From the NCBI RefSeq assembly GCF_014207745.1, contig NZ_JACHJB010000004.1, positions 806,001-870,000 of the forward strand: a stretch of DNA of 64,000 nt, in the 5' to 3' direction. The stretch's first letter is position 1. Every line of letters starts with the position of its first letter. Shown one piece after another: positions 1 through 9,489 of this stretch. A program made the position numbers and the translations under genes. Origin of the DNA: Nonomuraea muscovyensis (GTDB taxonomy: Bacteria > Actinomycetota > Actinomycetes > Streptosporangiales > Streptosporangiaceae). Below the pieces are notes generated by a model. That model was given only the letters and a program-made list of their open reading frames with translations, did no database searches and was not told where the DNA came from.

Positions 1-332
1 CGCAAGGAGTAGTCGCCCGCGAAGCGCTCCAGGGCGATGACGTCGACCCTGACCGTGGGGAACGTACGCGGCTGGGACGCCAGCCACTTCGCGGCCAGCA
101 TGCGCAACCTGCTCAGCTTGGCCGGACGAACGGACTCCAGCGCCGTGCCGTGGGACCTGCCCGACCTGGTCTTGACCTCGACCACCACCAGTGTGGAGCC
201 GTCCTCTGCGATGACGTCTATCTCGCCGTGACGGCAGCGCCAGTTGCGTTCGATGATCTTCATTCCCTCGGCTTCCAGGTAGTCGACGGCTAGTTGCTCG
301 CCGTGTCTGCCGAGGTCGTTCTTCGCGGCCAT
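1..332 (-). CDS. yraN: YraN/UPF0102 family nuclease-like protein (3' end outside window)
   Basis: About 110 codons are visible, read leftward from an ATG at 332; the C-terminus lies beyond the window edge. The start is supported by GGAGGTGG 4-5 nt upstream. The protein has the UPF0102 core of the restriction-endonuclease-like fold: an early GRHGEQLAVDYL segment, then RCRHGEIDVIAEDG and VVVEVKTR, which supply the acidic and lysine residues of the nuclease motif. Its biochemical role is poorly defined in this family; a link to DNA processing is suggested because it usually sits beside yifB and dprA. The upstream neighbours DUF2469 and rnhB match the usual actinobacterial order. A 1.3-kb repeat-rich gap separates it from them, so it may have its own promoter. 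Confidence 0.9.
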   Translation of the reverse strand, partial: MAAKNDLGRHGEQLAVDYLEAEGMKIIERNWRCRHGEIDVIAEDGSTLVVVEVKTRSGRSHGTALESVRPAKLSRLRMLAAKWLASQPRTFPTVRVDVIALERFAGDYSL

Positions 333-764
333 GTGCCACCTCCGGGCACGACCTTCGCCCAGTGGGGGCAGGGGCGGGGCTCGCGAACGGGGTTCTGGGG
401 AAAAGGTCGCCGGAGAGTCGGAAGGTTGTGGACAACGCCGGGTTCAGCGGCACGTGGGCGGCCTGGTGGTGGGCCTGGGTCCAAGCCTGGACAGAAGGCA
501 CATGGCTGGGCCCGGCGTCCGCGGGGGCGGTTCTGTGGTGGTTCGCTGCGGCTGCGTCTTTTCTCAACAGCCACTTGTTTCAAGAGCCGAAGGGCTACCA
601 CCACCGTGTTCTCCGCGTCGGGACATGCGTGCATGTCGCACGTGCGATCAGCGGGCTACGGGTGTGCGGTGTAGTTCGTGATACGGGAACGACGCGGCCG
701 AAGGCGGGTTAGGAGGTGGATCCCGGACGCGGGCGGGTTCCAGGTACGGAACGAGAGGCGAGGG

Positions 765-1012
765 ATGCCGGACGTGAGGTCGGTGCAGAGCCTGGGCGCC
801 AGGCGGCTGACGGACGCGGACGAGGAATGCCGGACCTGAGATCGATGCGGAGCCTGGGCGCCAGGCGGGTGACGGACGCGGACGAGGAATGCCCGACCTG
901 AGATCGATGCGGAGCCTCGGCGCCAGGCGGGTGACGGACGCGGACGAGGAATGCCGGACCTGAGATCGATGCGGAGCCTCGGCGCCAGGCGGCTGACGGA
1001 CGCGGACGCGAG
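765..1012. repeat. Four tandem copies of a 62-bp repeat
   Basis: Units start at 765, 827, 889 and 951, exactly 62 bp apart. The last three are almost identical (differences such as CTG/CTC and GGG/GGC); the first is more diverged. Every unit contains GCGCCAGGCGG followed by TGACGGACGCGGACG. There are no unique spacers, so this is not a CRISPR array. 62 is not a multiple of three, so the block is unlikely to encode a repeat protein. Confidence 0.9.
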
Positions 1013-1134
1013 AGGGTGCCAGACGAGTGAGCGACCCGAACCCGAAAGGGTCCCAAGACGAGTGAGCGACCTGGACGCTAGGAGGGCCAGGCGCGAGCCG
1101 AGGGGGTGCCGACGCGGGCGTGAGGCGGGTTCCG

Positions 1135-1192
1135 GGAGGCGGACGTGCCGGAGGCGGACGTGCCGGAGGCGGACGTGCCGGAGGCCCACGTG
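1135..1192. repeat. 15-bp tandem repeat, three full units and one partial
   Basis: The unit GGAGGCGGACGTGCC is repeated at 1135, 1150 and 1165, followed by a truncated, altered unit from 1180. It lies in the same gene-free gap as the 62-bp repeats but is unrelated in sequence. Confidence 0.85.
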
Positions 1193-1620
1193 AGGCGTTG
1201 GGTGTCGGGGCCGTGAGCACGCGCGGGGAAGTTCCACGTCGTCGCGCACGCGGGTGAGGGTCGCGTGCGAGGTGGGCGGGCGCGGAACGATCGCCTTGGG
1301 GCGCGCGCACCGGGGGCCTGCATCGGACCCCCGGGTCGGACCCCGGGTCGGCGAGCGTGCACGAGTGGGCAGGACGGGTGGCCGGGGTGCGGATGCGGGC
1401 CACCCACGATCAGCCGCATCGGTCACGCCGCCGGTCAACACGTCGGGAGGCGCTCCTCGTCGCCGCAGCGCGGCGCCGAGCCGGGAGGCCGGCGCGCGTT
1501 CGGGCGCCAAAAGGACGAGCCAACAGGACGATGTGTGATCCGCCCGGACCACGCGACCACCGCGCAACGCCCGGAAAGCCCCCAGCGGTCAGCCGGAGGA
1601 GCCCTCCGGACGCGCCGGTG

Positions 1621-1944
1621 TCACTGGGAGAAGCCCTCCTTCGGCATTTCCAGGTCGGCCTTGGACAGTTCCTCCACGTTGACGTCCTTGAACGTGACCA
1701 CGCGGACGTTCTTCACGAACCGCGCCGGACGGTACATGTCCCACACCCACGCGTCCTGCATCTTCACGTCGAAGAACACGTCCCCGTTCTCGGCGGTGCG
1801 AACGTCGAGGTCGACCGAGTTGGTCAGGTAGAAGCGCCGCTCCGTCTCCACGACGTAGGTGAACAGTCCGACGACATCACGGTATTCGCGGTAAAGCTGC
1901 AGCTCCATCTCGGTTTCGTACTTTTCGAGATCCTCTGCGCTCAT
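1621..1944 (-). CDS. DUF2469 family protein
   Basis: A 107-residue protein with the conserved body of the actinobacterial DUF2469 family: N-terminal MSAEDLEKYETEMELQLYREYRDVV (shown in part as YETEMELQLYREY), central FYLTNSVDLDVR and DAWVWDMYRPARFV. No catalytic motif, signal peptide or membrane segment is visible. The family is nearly always encoded next to rnhB, as here, 39 nt after the rnhB stop, so the two are probably co-transcribed. Its molecular function is not known to me. Length and start agree with the family. Confidence 0.93.
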   Translation of the reverse strand: MSAEDLEKYETEMELQLYREYRDVVGLFTYVVETERRFYLTNSVDLDVRTAENGDVFFDVKMQDAWVWDMYRPARFVKNVRVVTFKDVNVEELSKADLEMPKEGFSQ

Positions 1945-1983
1945 CGCGGTCCTCCTGTCGTACCGGTCCCCCGGTGTGCCTGG

Positions 1984-2652
1984 TCAGGCAACCCCGGCCC
2001 CCATTTCATTCTCGCCCATCTCTCTGGCCACCGTGACGAAGGAGAAACGGTGGTGCGGGCACGGGCCGTGCGTCTCCAGCGCCAGCCGGTGTGCTGCCGT
2101 GACATATCCCTTGTGGTCGGCGAAACCGTAGGCGGGGAATTCGGCGTCGAGCGTAACCATCAGCCTGTCCCTGGTCACCTTGGCCACGATCGACGCCGCC
2201 GCCACGCAGGCCGCCACCTGGTCCCCCTTCCACACCGCCAGCGACGGCGCCGGCAGGCCGGGCACCGGGAAGCCGTCGGTGAGGATGTACTCCGGGTCAC
2301 AGGTCAACTGCGCGACCGCGCGCCGCATTCCCGAGATGTTGCTGCGGTGCAGGCCTCGGGCGTCGATCTCGGTGGGCGGGATGACGATGACGCCGACGTG
2401 CGCCGACCGGATGATCTGGTCGTAGAGCCGCTCGCGCGTGGCGGGGGTGAGGAGTTTGGAGTCGTCGAGGCCGACGATCTGCCTGCGCAGGACGACGGCG
2501 GCGACGACCAGCGGCCCGGCGCAGGCGCCCCGGCCGGCCTCGTCGACGCCGGCGATCGGGGTGAGGCCCCGGCGGGCGAGCGCGCGTTCGTAGGCGTAGA
2601 GTCCGGAATCGCGCCGGACCACGCTCGGGCGGGGACGGAACGCAACTGTCAT
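1984..2652 (-). CDS. rnhB: Ribonuclease HII
   Basis: A 222-residue enzyme that removes ribonucleotides and RNA from RNA-DNA hybrids. The first metal-binding acidic pair lies in GVDEAGRG (D37, E38), followed by CAGPLVVAAVVL, the DDSKLL segment near 55, ILTDGFPVPG around 135, and the helix DQVAACVAAASIVAKVTRDRLM, all typical of RNase HII. I chose the ATG at 2652, because the open frame extends about 80 codons further upstream but that part is low-complexity and not conserved. It sits between lepB and DUF2469, the standard order, although 401 nt separate it from the upstream lepB. Confidence 0.95.
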   Translation of the reverse strand: MTVAFRPRPSVVRRDSGLYAYERALARRGLTPIAGVDEAGRGACAGPLVVAAVVLRRQIVGLDDSKLLTPATRERLYDQIIRSAHVGVIVIPPTEIDARGLHRSNISGMRRAVAQLTCDPEYILTDGFPVPGLPAPSLAVWKGDQVAACVAAASIVAKVTRDRLMVTLDAEFPAYGFADHKGYVTAAHRLALETHGPCPHHRFSFVTVAREMGENEMGAGVA

Positions 2653-3053
2653 GACAGAGGCAGCGTACGCCCCAATCGCCGCAAACCGCGACCGGAAACC
2701 CGGCCTGGCGGACCGTACGAGACCGCCGGGAACCCCTACCTGGCCGGACCTCCGGCGAACAGGCCGGGGTCCCGGCCTACCCGGAGACCGGCCAGAACCA
2801 TCGGCGAGCGTCCGACTGGTCCGGGGCTGGACCGCACCCGCCGACACCCCTCCGGGGGCTGCCCACGACCCCGACAGACGGTACTGCCGCCTCACGAGGG
2901 ACGCACCCCGGCCGGAGGGGGTGACACACCTGGCGGCGTGTGGGCCTCCCCCTGCCTGGTGGCTCAGCCAGGCGATGGTGCGACATCACCGGAGCCTCCG
3001 GCTCGGTCCGCACCCGGGCTCGACCGAGGGCGGACGGACCCGTAGGGGAGGGG
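2653..3053. other. 401-nt gap between lepB and rnhB with small hairpins
   Basis: No protein gene is supported. Two inverted repeats lie downstream of the second lepB on the minus strand: GCCTGG/CCAGGC at 2954-2973 and CCGGAG/CTCCGG at 2989-3001. Either could act as a weak terminator of the rplS-lepB side, but neither has a U-rich tail, so this is only suggestive. An rnhB promoter probably lies in the left half. Confidence 0.4.
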
Positions 3054-3647
3054 CTACTTGACCTTGTCGAAGGTCTCCGGCCTGGTGAAGATCAGGCCGC
3101 GGGAGAGCGGCCAGTAGCGCATGACCGCCTTGCCGACCACCGCCTCCTCGGCGATGAATCCGCCCCCCGGATCCTTCGTGTGGCTGCGCGAGTCGGCCGA
3201 GGCGCTGCGGTGGTCGCCCATCAGCCAGAGCTTGCCCGGGGGCACCTTGACCTTGAACTCGTCGCCCGACGGATAGTCGTCCGGGTACAGGTAGGAGGAC
3301 TCGTCCAGGGGAGTGCCGTTGACCGTGATGCGCCGCTTGGAGTCGCAGCAGACCACCGTGTCACCCCCGACGCCGATGACCCGCTTGATGGTGTCCTCGC
3401 CGTTCCAGCCCTTGAAGACGATGATGTCTCCGCGTTCGGGCTTGCCGGAGAGCTTGTTGACGAACACCCGGTCGTTGATCTGCAGGGTGTTCTCCATGGA
3501 CTCGGACGGGATGTAGAACGATCCCACCACGAACTGCTGGAGCAGCAGCGCGATGCCGACGCCGAGTGCCAGGAGTAAGACGGTCTCGCGGAAGCCGCCC
3601 TTTTTCTTCTTCTGCTGCACGCCCTCCGCCTTCTCGGTGTCGGCCAT
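3054..3647 (-). CDS. lepB: Type I signal peptidase (second of tandem pair)
   Basis: A 197-residue membrane-anchored serine protease that removes signal peptides from exported proteins. It has a Lys-rich N-terminus (QQKKKKGGF), one membrane segment at about 22-42, the catalytic Ser in FYIPSESM (S50), the general-base Lys in EDTIKRVIG (K88), and box E in WLMGDHRSASADSR. The ATG at 3647 overlaps the stop of the preceding signal peptidase as TGATG, which implies translational coupling and decides the start; the longer open frame upstream reads antisense-like filler. Unlike its partner it has no C-terminal membrane segment. Streptomycetes also carry clustered sip genes, so the pair is expected. 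Confidence 0.94.
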   Translation of the reverse strand: MADTEKAEGVQQKKKKGGFRETVLLLALGVGIALLLQQFVVGSFYIPSESMENTLQINDRVFVNKLSGKPERGDIIVFKGWNGEDTIKRVIGVGGDTVVCCDSKRRITVNGTPLDESSYLYPDDYPSGDEFKVKVPPGKLWLMGDHRSASADSRSHTKDPGGGFIAEEAVVGKAVMRYWPLSRGLIFTRPETFDKVK

Positions 3648-4504
3648 CAGCGCCCCTTGCGCACCCGGCGTCTGCGGACCAGAACCAAGGGTACGGCCAG
3701 CGCGAACCCGGCGACGAACGGCGTGGCTCCGCCGAGCGCCTGCAGGGCGGGCTGGGCGAACGTGTCGGGGATGGACAGCGTCCCGGCCCGGGAGAACGGC
3801 CACACGATGACGAACGCCCGGCCGATGACCTGGCTCTCGGGGATCGAGCCGCCGCCCGGGTCGCCCTGGTGGGCCCGCGAGTCGAGCGAGACGGCGCGAT
3901 GGTCGCCCATCACCCACAGGTGCCCCTCGGGCACCTTGACGTCGAAGAACTTGTCGGAGGGCTCGTTGCCGGGGAAGAGGTAGCTCTCCTCGTTGAGCGC
4001 GACGCCGTTGACCGTGATGCGGCCCTTGGAGTCGCAGCACTTGACCTGGTCGCCGCCGAGGCCGATGACCCGCTTGATGTAGTCCTTCTCGCCGGGGACC
4101 ACGCCGAACGCCGTGCCGACCCAGCGGAAGAACGCCGCGATGGGGTTGGACGGCTCCTCCAGCTGGAACTCCTGGTCCCAGGAGTCGACGCCGGAGAACA
4201 CCACCACGTCACCGCGCTCGATGTCCCGCGTGTGGTAGACGAGCTTGTTGACCAGGACGCGGTCGTCCTTGAGCAGGGTGTTCTGCATCGACTCGGACGG
4301 GATGTAGAAGGCCTGGATCACGAAGGTCTTGATGATCAGGGCCAGCACCAGCGCCACGACGACCAGGACGGGAAGCTCCTTCCAGAACGACCCCTTCTTC
4401 TCCTTGTCGCCTTTCGCCGGCTTCTGAGTCTCTTCGGCGACCACGTCCACCTCGTCCTCGACAGGGCGGCGCGCGGCGCCGTACTCCTGGCTCTCGCTAG
4501 TCAT
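3647..4504 (-). CDS. lepB: Type I signal peptidase (first of tandem pair)
   Basis: A 285-residue signal peptidase I. An acidic and Lys-rich cytoplasmic N-terminus (1-43) precedes a membrane segment at about 44-64. The catalytic Ser is S72 in FYIPSESM and the Lys is K144 in EKDYIKRVIG; box E is VMGDHRAVSLDSR. Between boxes it has a longer insert (about 105-138) than its neighbour. The C-terminus carries a second hydrophobic stretch (PFVAGFALAVPLVLV) ending in an Arg-rich tail, so it may span the membrane twice. It lies downstream of rplS, the common actinobacterial arrangement, and is coupled to the second lepB. Confidence 0.94.
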   Translation of the reverse strand: MTSESQEYGAARRPVEDEVDVVAEETQKPAKGDKEKKGSFWKELPVLVVVALVLALIIKTFVIQAFYIPSESMQNTLLKDDRVLVNKLVYHTRDIERGDVVVFSGVDSWDQEFQLEEPSNPIAAFFRWVGTAFGVVPGEKDYIKRVIGLGGDQVKCCDSKGRITVNGVALNEESYLFPGNEPSDKFFDVKVPEGHLWVMGDHRAVSLDSRAHQGDPGGGSIPESQVIGRAFVIVWPFSRAGTLSIPDTFAQPALQALGGATPFVAGFALAVPLVLVRRRRVRKGR

Positions 4505-4608
4505 CGCTGATGAGCCTAGATGATGCACCGGCCCGACAACGCTCGACCGACGTTACACCCGCGCCCGAGTCGCTCCACATAAAGAGAAGTGCCCCGATAA
4601 ATGCGGAT

Positions 4609-4629
4609 GGCCCGCGCTGAGCGCGGGCC
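4609..4629 (-). terminator. Hairpin between rplS and lepB
   Basis: A perfect 9-bp inverted repeat, GGCCCGCGC / GCGCGGGCC with a 3-nt loop, lies in the 290-nt gap after rplS. On the minus strand it is followed by a short AT-containing stretch rather than a clean U-tract. It fits a terminator or attenuator limiting read-through from rplS into lepB. Confidence 0.5.
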
Positions 4630-4794
4630 ACCGAGCGGGACGGAACCGTGCCGGGTGGGCACGAGCCGTCGAGCGGACGGTCGTGCCGGAGTGGGCACGT
4701 CCCGTCGAACGAGCGGCCGCGCCGGGATCGGCGTGGCCGCTCAGGTGGACGGCCGTGCCGCTCCGGGCGGCACCTGCCGTCGGTCAACGCCTGG

Positions 4795-5157
4795 TCACTT
4801 GGCGGGAGTCGCCTCGCGCTTCTCGCGGATGCGGGCGGCCTTGCCGCGCAGGTCACGCATGTAGTAGAGCTTGGCGCGACGCACGTCACCACGGGTGACC
4901 CGCACGATCTTCTCGATGACCGGGCTGTGCACCGGGAAGGTGCGCTCGACGCCGACGCTGTAGCTCACCTTGCGGACCGTGAAGGTCTCGCGGGCGCCGC
5001 TGCCCTGGCGGCGCAGGACGAAGCCCTTGAAGACCTGGATACGGGATCGGTTGCCTTCGACGACTCGGACGTGAACCTCGAGCGTGTCACCAGGGCGGAA
5101 GTCCGGCACATCGCTGCGCAGGGTCGCCTGCTCGAGCTCCTGGATCTTCGTGTGCAT
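4795..5157 (-). CDS. rplS: Large ribosomal subunit protein bL19
   Basis: A 120-residue ribosomal protein at the 30S-50S interface. Diagnostic segments are the N-terminal MHTKIQELEQATLRSDVPDF, FRPGDTLEVHVRVVEGNRSRIQVF, GVERTFPVHSP and RGDVRRAKLYYMRDLRGKAARI. The ATG at 5157 gives the usual N-terminus and length. It lies downstream of trmD, completing the rpsP-rimM-trmD-rplS order typical of bacteria, with a 137-nt gap before it that contains two hairpins. Confidence 0.97.
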   Translation of the reverse strand: MHTKIQELEQATLRSDVPDFRPGDTLEVHVRVVEGNRSRIQVFKGFVLRRQGSGARETFTVRKVSYSVGVERTFPVHSPVIEKIVRVTRGDVRRAKLYYMRDLRGKAARIREKREATPAK

Positions 5158-5239
5158 GAGAGCTGTCCTCAAAGTCTTGCCAGCACGCGGAGGTCCACCC
5201 GGCCGGAGCTCGCGGCGGACACGCCTGCTGATGTGATGA

Positions 5240-5287
5240 GCCCGGGATCGATCCCCGGGCATGACAGACCAACCAAACGACGGTTGG
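5240..5287 (-). terminator. Two hairpins between trmD and rplS
   Basis: CCAACC/GGTTGG (5269-5287) lies directly after the trmD stop on the minus strand. A larger imperfect palindrome with GCCCGGG/CCCGGGC arms follows at 5240-5260. They could end trmD transcription or form part of the rplS leader. No U-rich tail is evident, so which role applies is open. Confidence 0.4.
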
Positions 5288-5294
5288 CAACGCC

Positions 5295-6098
5295 TCAGTT
5301 TGCCATATCTTCCGGACCGACGCGAAACGACAGCTCCTGGAGGACCTCACGGTCGCGCTTGTCGAGCGTCGCGGGGTCGAGCGCCGCCGCCAGCTCGGGC
5401 CGGTTGGCGACGGTACGGCGCAGCGCCTCGTCGCGCCGCCACCGGGCGACCTTGCCATGGTGGCCGGACAGCAGCACGGAAGGCACCTCGTGCTCGCGCC
5501 AGACGGGGGGCTTGGTGTAGACGGGCCCTTCGAGGAGGTTCTGCATCGCGCCGGGGGCGAAGGAGTCGTCGACGGCCGAGTGGGCGTTGCCGAGCACGCC
5601 GGGCAGCAGCCTGCCGACGGCCTCCACCATGACCAGCACCGCGACCTCGCCGCCGGCGAGCACGTAGTCGCCGATGCTCAGCTCGTCCACGCGCAGCCGC
5701 GTGCCGTACTCGCGCATGACCCGCGAGTCGATGCCCTCGTAGCGGCCGCAGGCGAACAGCAGCCACGGCTCCGCCGCGAGCTCCTGAGCGACCTCCTGGG
5801 TGAACGGCCGGCCGCTCGGCGTGGGAACGATCATGCGGGGCGCCCCGTCGCCGATCACCGTGTCGATGGCCTCGCCCCAGACCTCGGGCTTCATGACCAT
5901 GCCGGGCCCGCCGCCGTAGGGGGTGTCGTCGACCGTCTTGTGCACGTCGTGCGCCCAGTCGCGAAGCTGGTGCACCCGCACGTCGAGGATGCCACGTTCG
6001 CGCGCCTTGCCGATCAGCGAGACGTCGAGCGGCGCGAAGTACTCGGGGAAGATGGAGACGATGTCGAGCCGCATGGTGCCCGGTGCGGGGCGTTCCAT
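5295..6098 (-). CDS. trmD: tRNA (guanine-N1)-methyltransferase
   Basis: A 267-residue SPOUT-class enzyme that methylates G37 of tRNAs using S-adenosylmethionine. Evidence: RLDIVSIFPEYF at the N-terminus, DDTPYGGGPGMVMKPE, the knot segments IVPTPSGRPF, FACGRYEGIDSRV and ELSIGDYVLAGGE, and the C-terminal PPVWREHEVPSVLLSGHHG. I chose the ATG at 6098: it overlaps the rimM stop as TGATG and has GAGGGG 8 nt upstream. An internal ATG at 6074 (MRLDIVS) matches the shorter N-terminus of many homologues and is a possible alternative. Confidence 0.96.
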   Translation of the reverse strand: MERPAPGTMRLDIVSIFPEYFAPLDVSLIGKARERGILDVRVHQLRDWAHDVHKTVDDTPYGGGPGMVMKPEVWGEAIDTVIGDGAPRMIVPTPSGRPFTQEVAQELAAEPWLLFACGRYEGIDSRVMREYGTRLRVDELSIGDYVLAGGEVAVLVMVEAVGRLLPGVLGNAHSAVDDSFAPGAMQNLLEGPVYTKPPVWREHEVPSVLLSGHHGKVARWRRDEALRRTVANRPELAAALDPATLDKRDREVLQELSFRVGPEDMAN

Positions 6099-6598
6099 CA
6101 CAGCAGCCCCTCGGGCGGGTCGACGACGAGCCGCCCGTCCTCCAGGTCGACCTCCGGCACGAGCGCCTTGACGAACGGGATGAGCGCGTCGTCCTGCCCG
6201 GCGCGGGCGACGACCAGCACGTCCTGGCCGTGGTGCAGCACATCGGTGACCTCGCCGACCTGCTCGCCGGAGGTCGTCACGACCGTGAGCCCGATGAGCT
6301 GGTGGTCGTGGAACTCGTCGGGGTCGTCGGAGGGCTCCACCTCGGCGGAGTCGATGACGAGCATCGTGCCGCGCAGCTGGTCGGCGGTGTCCCGATCGGC
6401 GACGCCGGCGAGCACGAGCAGCAGGTTGCCCTTGTGCCAGCGGCGGCCCTCGATGACGATCGGGCCGCGGCCCGGCGGGTCGGTGGCGATCGACGCGCCC
6501 ACGGCGAAGCGCAGCTCGGGATCGTCGGTGCGCACCTCCACGGTCACCTCGCCGCGCACTCCGTGCGGGCGGCCTATCCGTCCGACGACCAGCTGCAC
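6098..6598 (-). CDS. rimM: Ribosome maturation factor RimM
   Basis: A 166-residue 16S-rRNA-processing factor that assists 30S head assembly. It has the N-terminal RimM domain (QLVVGRIGRPHGVRGEVTVEVRTDDPE) and a C-terminal PRC-barrel part (HDHQLIGLTVVTTSGEQVGEVTDVLHHG, then ALIPFVKALVPEVDLEDGRLVVDPPEGLL). I chose the GTG at 6598, which gives the usual (M/V)QLVV start with an AGAAGG ribosome site 9 nt upstream; an in-frame ATG at 6634 would add 12 unconserved residues lying inside a hairpin-bearing segment. The stop overlaps trmD. Confidence 0.95.
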   Translation of the reverse strand: MQLVVGRIGRPHGVRGEVTVEVRTDDPELRFAVGASIATDPPGRGPIVIEGRRWHKGNLLLVLAGVADRDTADQLRGTMLVIDSAEVEPSDDPDEFHDHQLIGLTVVTTSGEQVGEVTDVLHHGQDVLVVARAGQDDALIPFVKALVPEVDLEDGRLVVDPPEGLL

Positions 6599-6636
6599 GT
6601 GAACCTGCCTTCTCTCACCCGATGTCTCCAGCATGG

Positions 6637-6880
6637 ACGCCCGTCTTCACGGGCGTGGAAATCACCTCGTACGCGGCGAACGCCGCCCTGGGCGTCGCGC
6701 CTCCGCCACGGGCAGACGTTCCCCTTCGCGTGGCGGCGAACCGATGCGGCGGCTCACGGGAAGGGCTACGAGGCACTGCCCGGTGGGCCGAGCCCGGCGA
6801 GGCGCAAGCGGCGGCCTCCCGCCGGAGGCGAGAAGGGCCGCGAACGCAAGCGCCCCCATCGGAAGGTCCCGATGAGGGCG
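6637..6880. repeat. Hairpin-bounded insertion-like segment between khpA and rimM
   Basis: The 295-nt gap between khpA and rimM begins and ends with strong inverted repeats: ACGCCCGT/ACGGGCGT with a 4-nt loop (6637-6656), and a 12-bp stem with one mismatch and a 6-nt loop (6851-6862 with 6869-6880). The right one, just after the khpA stop on the minus strand, could be an intrinsic terminator or attenuator. Paired end hairpins without terminal inverted repeats also recall small elements derived from IS200/IS605. No intact transposase is present. Confidence 0.4.
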
Positions 6881-6893
6881 TGCAAACCTGACG

Positions 6894-7139
6894 CTAACGG
6901 ACCGCTTCGTTCAGGTCGAGCAGATCGACCCGTACGTACTTCCCGTCGGCCAGGGCGTTCACCACGGTGCGCAACGCCTTGGCGGTGCGCCCGCCGCGAC
7001 CGATGACCTTGCCCAGGTCCTCGGGGTGCACCCGGACCTCCAGGACGCGCCCGCTGCGAATGCGGCGAGCGCGAACCCGGACATCGTCAGGATGTTCGAC
7101 GATGCCCTTCACGAGGTGCTCGAGAGCCTCCTCGAGCAC
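6894..7139 (-). CDS. khpA: KH-domain RNA-binding protein KhpA-like
   Basis: An 81-residue protein consisting essentially of one KH domain; the RNA-contacting loop is visible in DLGKVIGRGGRTAKALRTVV. The family (YlqC/KhpA) binds RNA, and in Gram-positive bacteria partners KhpB in controlling cell division and elongation genes; the actinobacterial role is less clear. The GTG at 7139 gives the conserved VLEEALEHLVKGIVEHPDDV start, one base after the rpsP stop, so it is co-translated with rpsP. The longer in-frame extension upstream is an Arg/Pro-rich antisense reading of the rpsP tail. Confidence 0.93.
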   Translation of the reverse strand: MLEEALEHLVKGIVEHPDDVRVRARRIRSGRVLEVRVHPEDLGKVIGRGGRTAKALRTVVNALADGKYVRVDLLDLNEAVR

Positions 7140-7140
7140 G

Positions 7141-7581
7141 TCAGCCCTCGCCCTCGGTCGGGGTCTCGGCGGCGGCCTCGGCCTCGTCCTTCTTCTTGGC
7201 CTTCTTGGGCGTGGTGGCGGTCGTGCCGGTGTCGCCACCGGCCAGCGCCTCCTTGGCCGCGGCCTCGTAGAGGGCGTGCCGGTCGGCAGCCGGCTCGGCG
7301 ACCTTCAGCGGAGCGGGGGCGGGCTCGCCCTTGAACTTCTGCCAGTCACCGGTGAGCTTGAGCAGCTTGAGCACCGGCTCGGTCGGCTGCGCGCCGACTC
7401 CGAGCCAGTAGGCCGCGCGCTCGGCGTCGATCTCGATGCGCGACGGGTTCTGCTTCGGGTGGTACAGGCCGATCTCCTCGATCGCCCGGCCGTCACGCTT
7501 GGTGCGGCTGTCGGCGACGACGATACGGTACTGAGCGTTGCGGATCATGCCGAGCCGCTTGAGCTTGATCTTGACTGCCAC
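7141..7581 (-). CDS. rpsP: Small ribosomal subunit protein bS16
   Basis: A 146-residue S16 with the conserved body VKIKLKRLGMIRNAQYRIVVADSRTKRDGRAIEEIGLYHP in the first 50 residues. The start is a GTG at 7581 with AGGAGAG 9 nt upstream. It is longer than the roughly 80-residue enterobacterial protein: beyond about residue 110 it has an Ala/Glu/Lys-rich low-complexity tail (KKAKKKDEAEAAAETPTEGEG), a known feature of actinobacterial S16. It heads the rpsP-khpA-rimM-trmD group; the promoter probably lies in the 296-nt gap to ffh. Confidence 0.96.
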   Translation of the reverse strand: MAVKIKLKRLGMIRNAQYRIVVADSRTKRDGRAIEEIGLYHPKQNPSRIEIDAERAAYWLGVGAQPTEPVLKLLKLTGDWQKFKGEPAPAPLKVAEPAADRHALYEAAAKEALAGGDTGTTATTPKKAKKKDEAEAAAETPTEGEG

Positions 7582-7877
7582 GGGTGTGGTCTCTCCTGCA
7601 TTCGAGCGCGGGTGAGCTACGCCTCGCCGAGTGGGGCACGACAGGACGCTCGCTCCAGGGACAGGCGTGACCGCCAGGAGGTGAGAGGGCACCCGACTGG
7701 TCACGATGTTCCAACATGCCATTGTGCCAGATCCCGGGCACTGCCAGCGACATGACGCGCAGGCCGCCGCCGGCCCCGCGCCGAACTCGAGTCCGGCGCG
7801 CGTCTCCAGCGGGTCCGGCGGGAGGCCGCGCCAGGGCCTCCGTCAGCGGACGGGGCGCCCCGGCGGCGGCCTCACGG

Positions 7878-9434
<1,557 letters not shown>

Positions 9435-9489
9435 GTGGTTGGCCAGTCCTCGAAGCGGATGAAGGTCTTGGACTCAGCCTAGCCGCTCC

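Larger units (their letters stand above)
333..1620. other. 1.3-kb intergenic region without a credible gene
   Basis: This stretch separates yraN from the DUF2469 gene. Open frames exist on both strands, but they run through tandem repeats, are rich in Arg, Pro and Ser, overlap one another and resemble no protein I know, so I call none of them genes. Two repeat blocks are visible (listed separately). Near 1030-1075 an element around AGACGAGTGAGCGACC occurs twice. The yraN promoter must lie here or further upstream, but I cannot place it. Confidence 0.7.

Noticed and set aside
765..1012. CRISPR array
   Set aside because: Units are directly adjacent with no unique spacers, there are no cas genes, and 62 bp is too long for a repeat.
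650..1567. Minus-strand repeat-protein genes in the yraN gap
   Set aside because: Frames differ in the three registers because the 62-bp unit is not a codon multiple; they lack ribosome sites and recognisable domains.
1357..3045. 562-codon plus-strand open frame
   Set aside because: Covers DUF2469 and rnhB in antisense, both of which are clear family members in conserved order.
5158..5294. Ribosomal-protein leader (L19 autoregulatory RNA)
   Set aside because: Two small hairpins exist, but I see no match to a known L19 leader structure, and those described are in other phyla.
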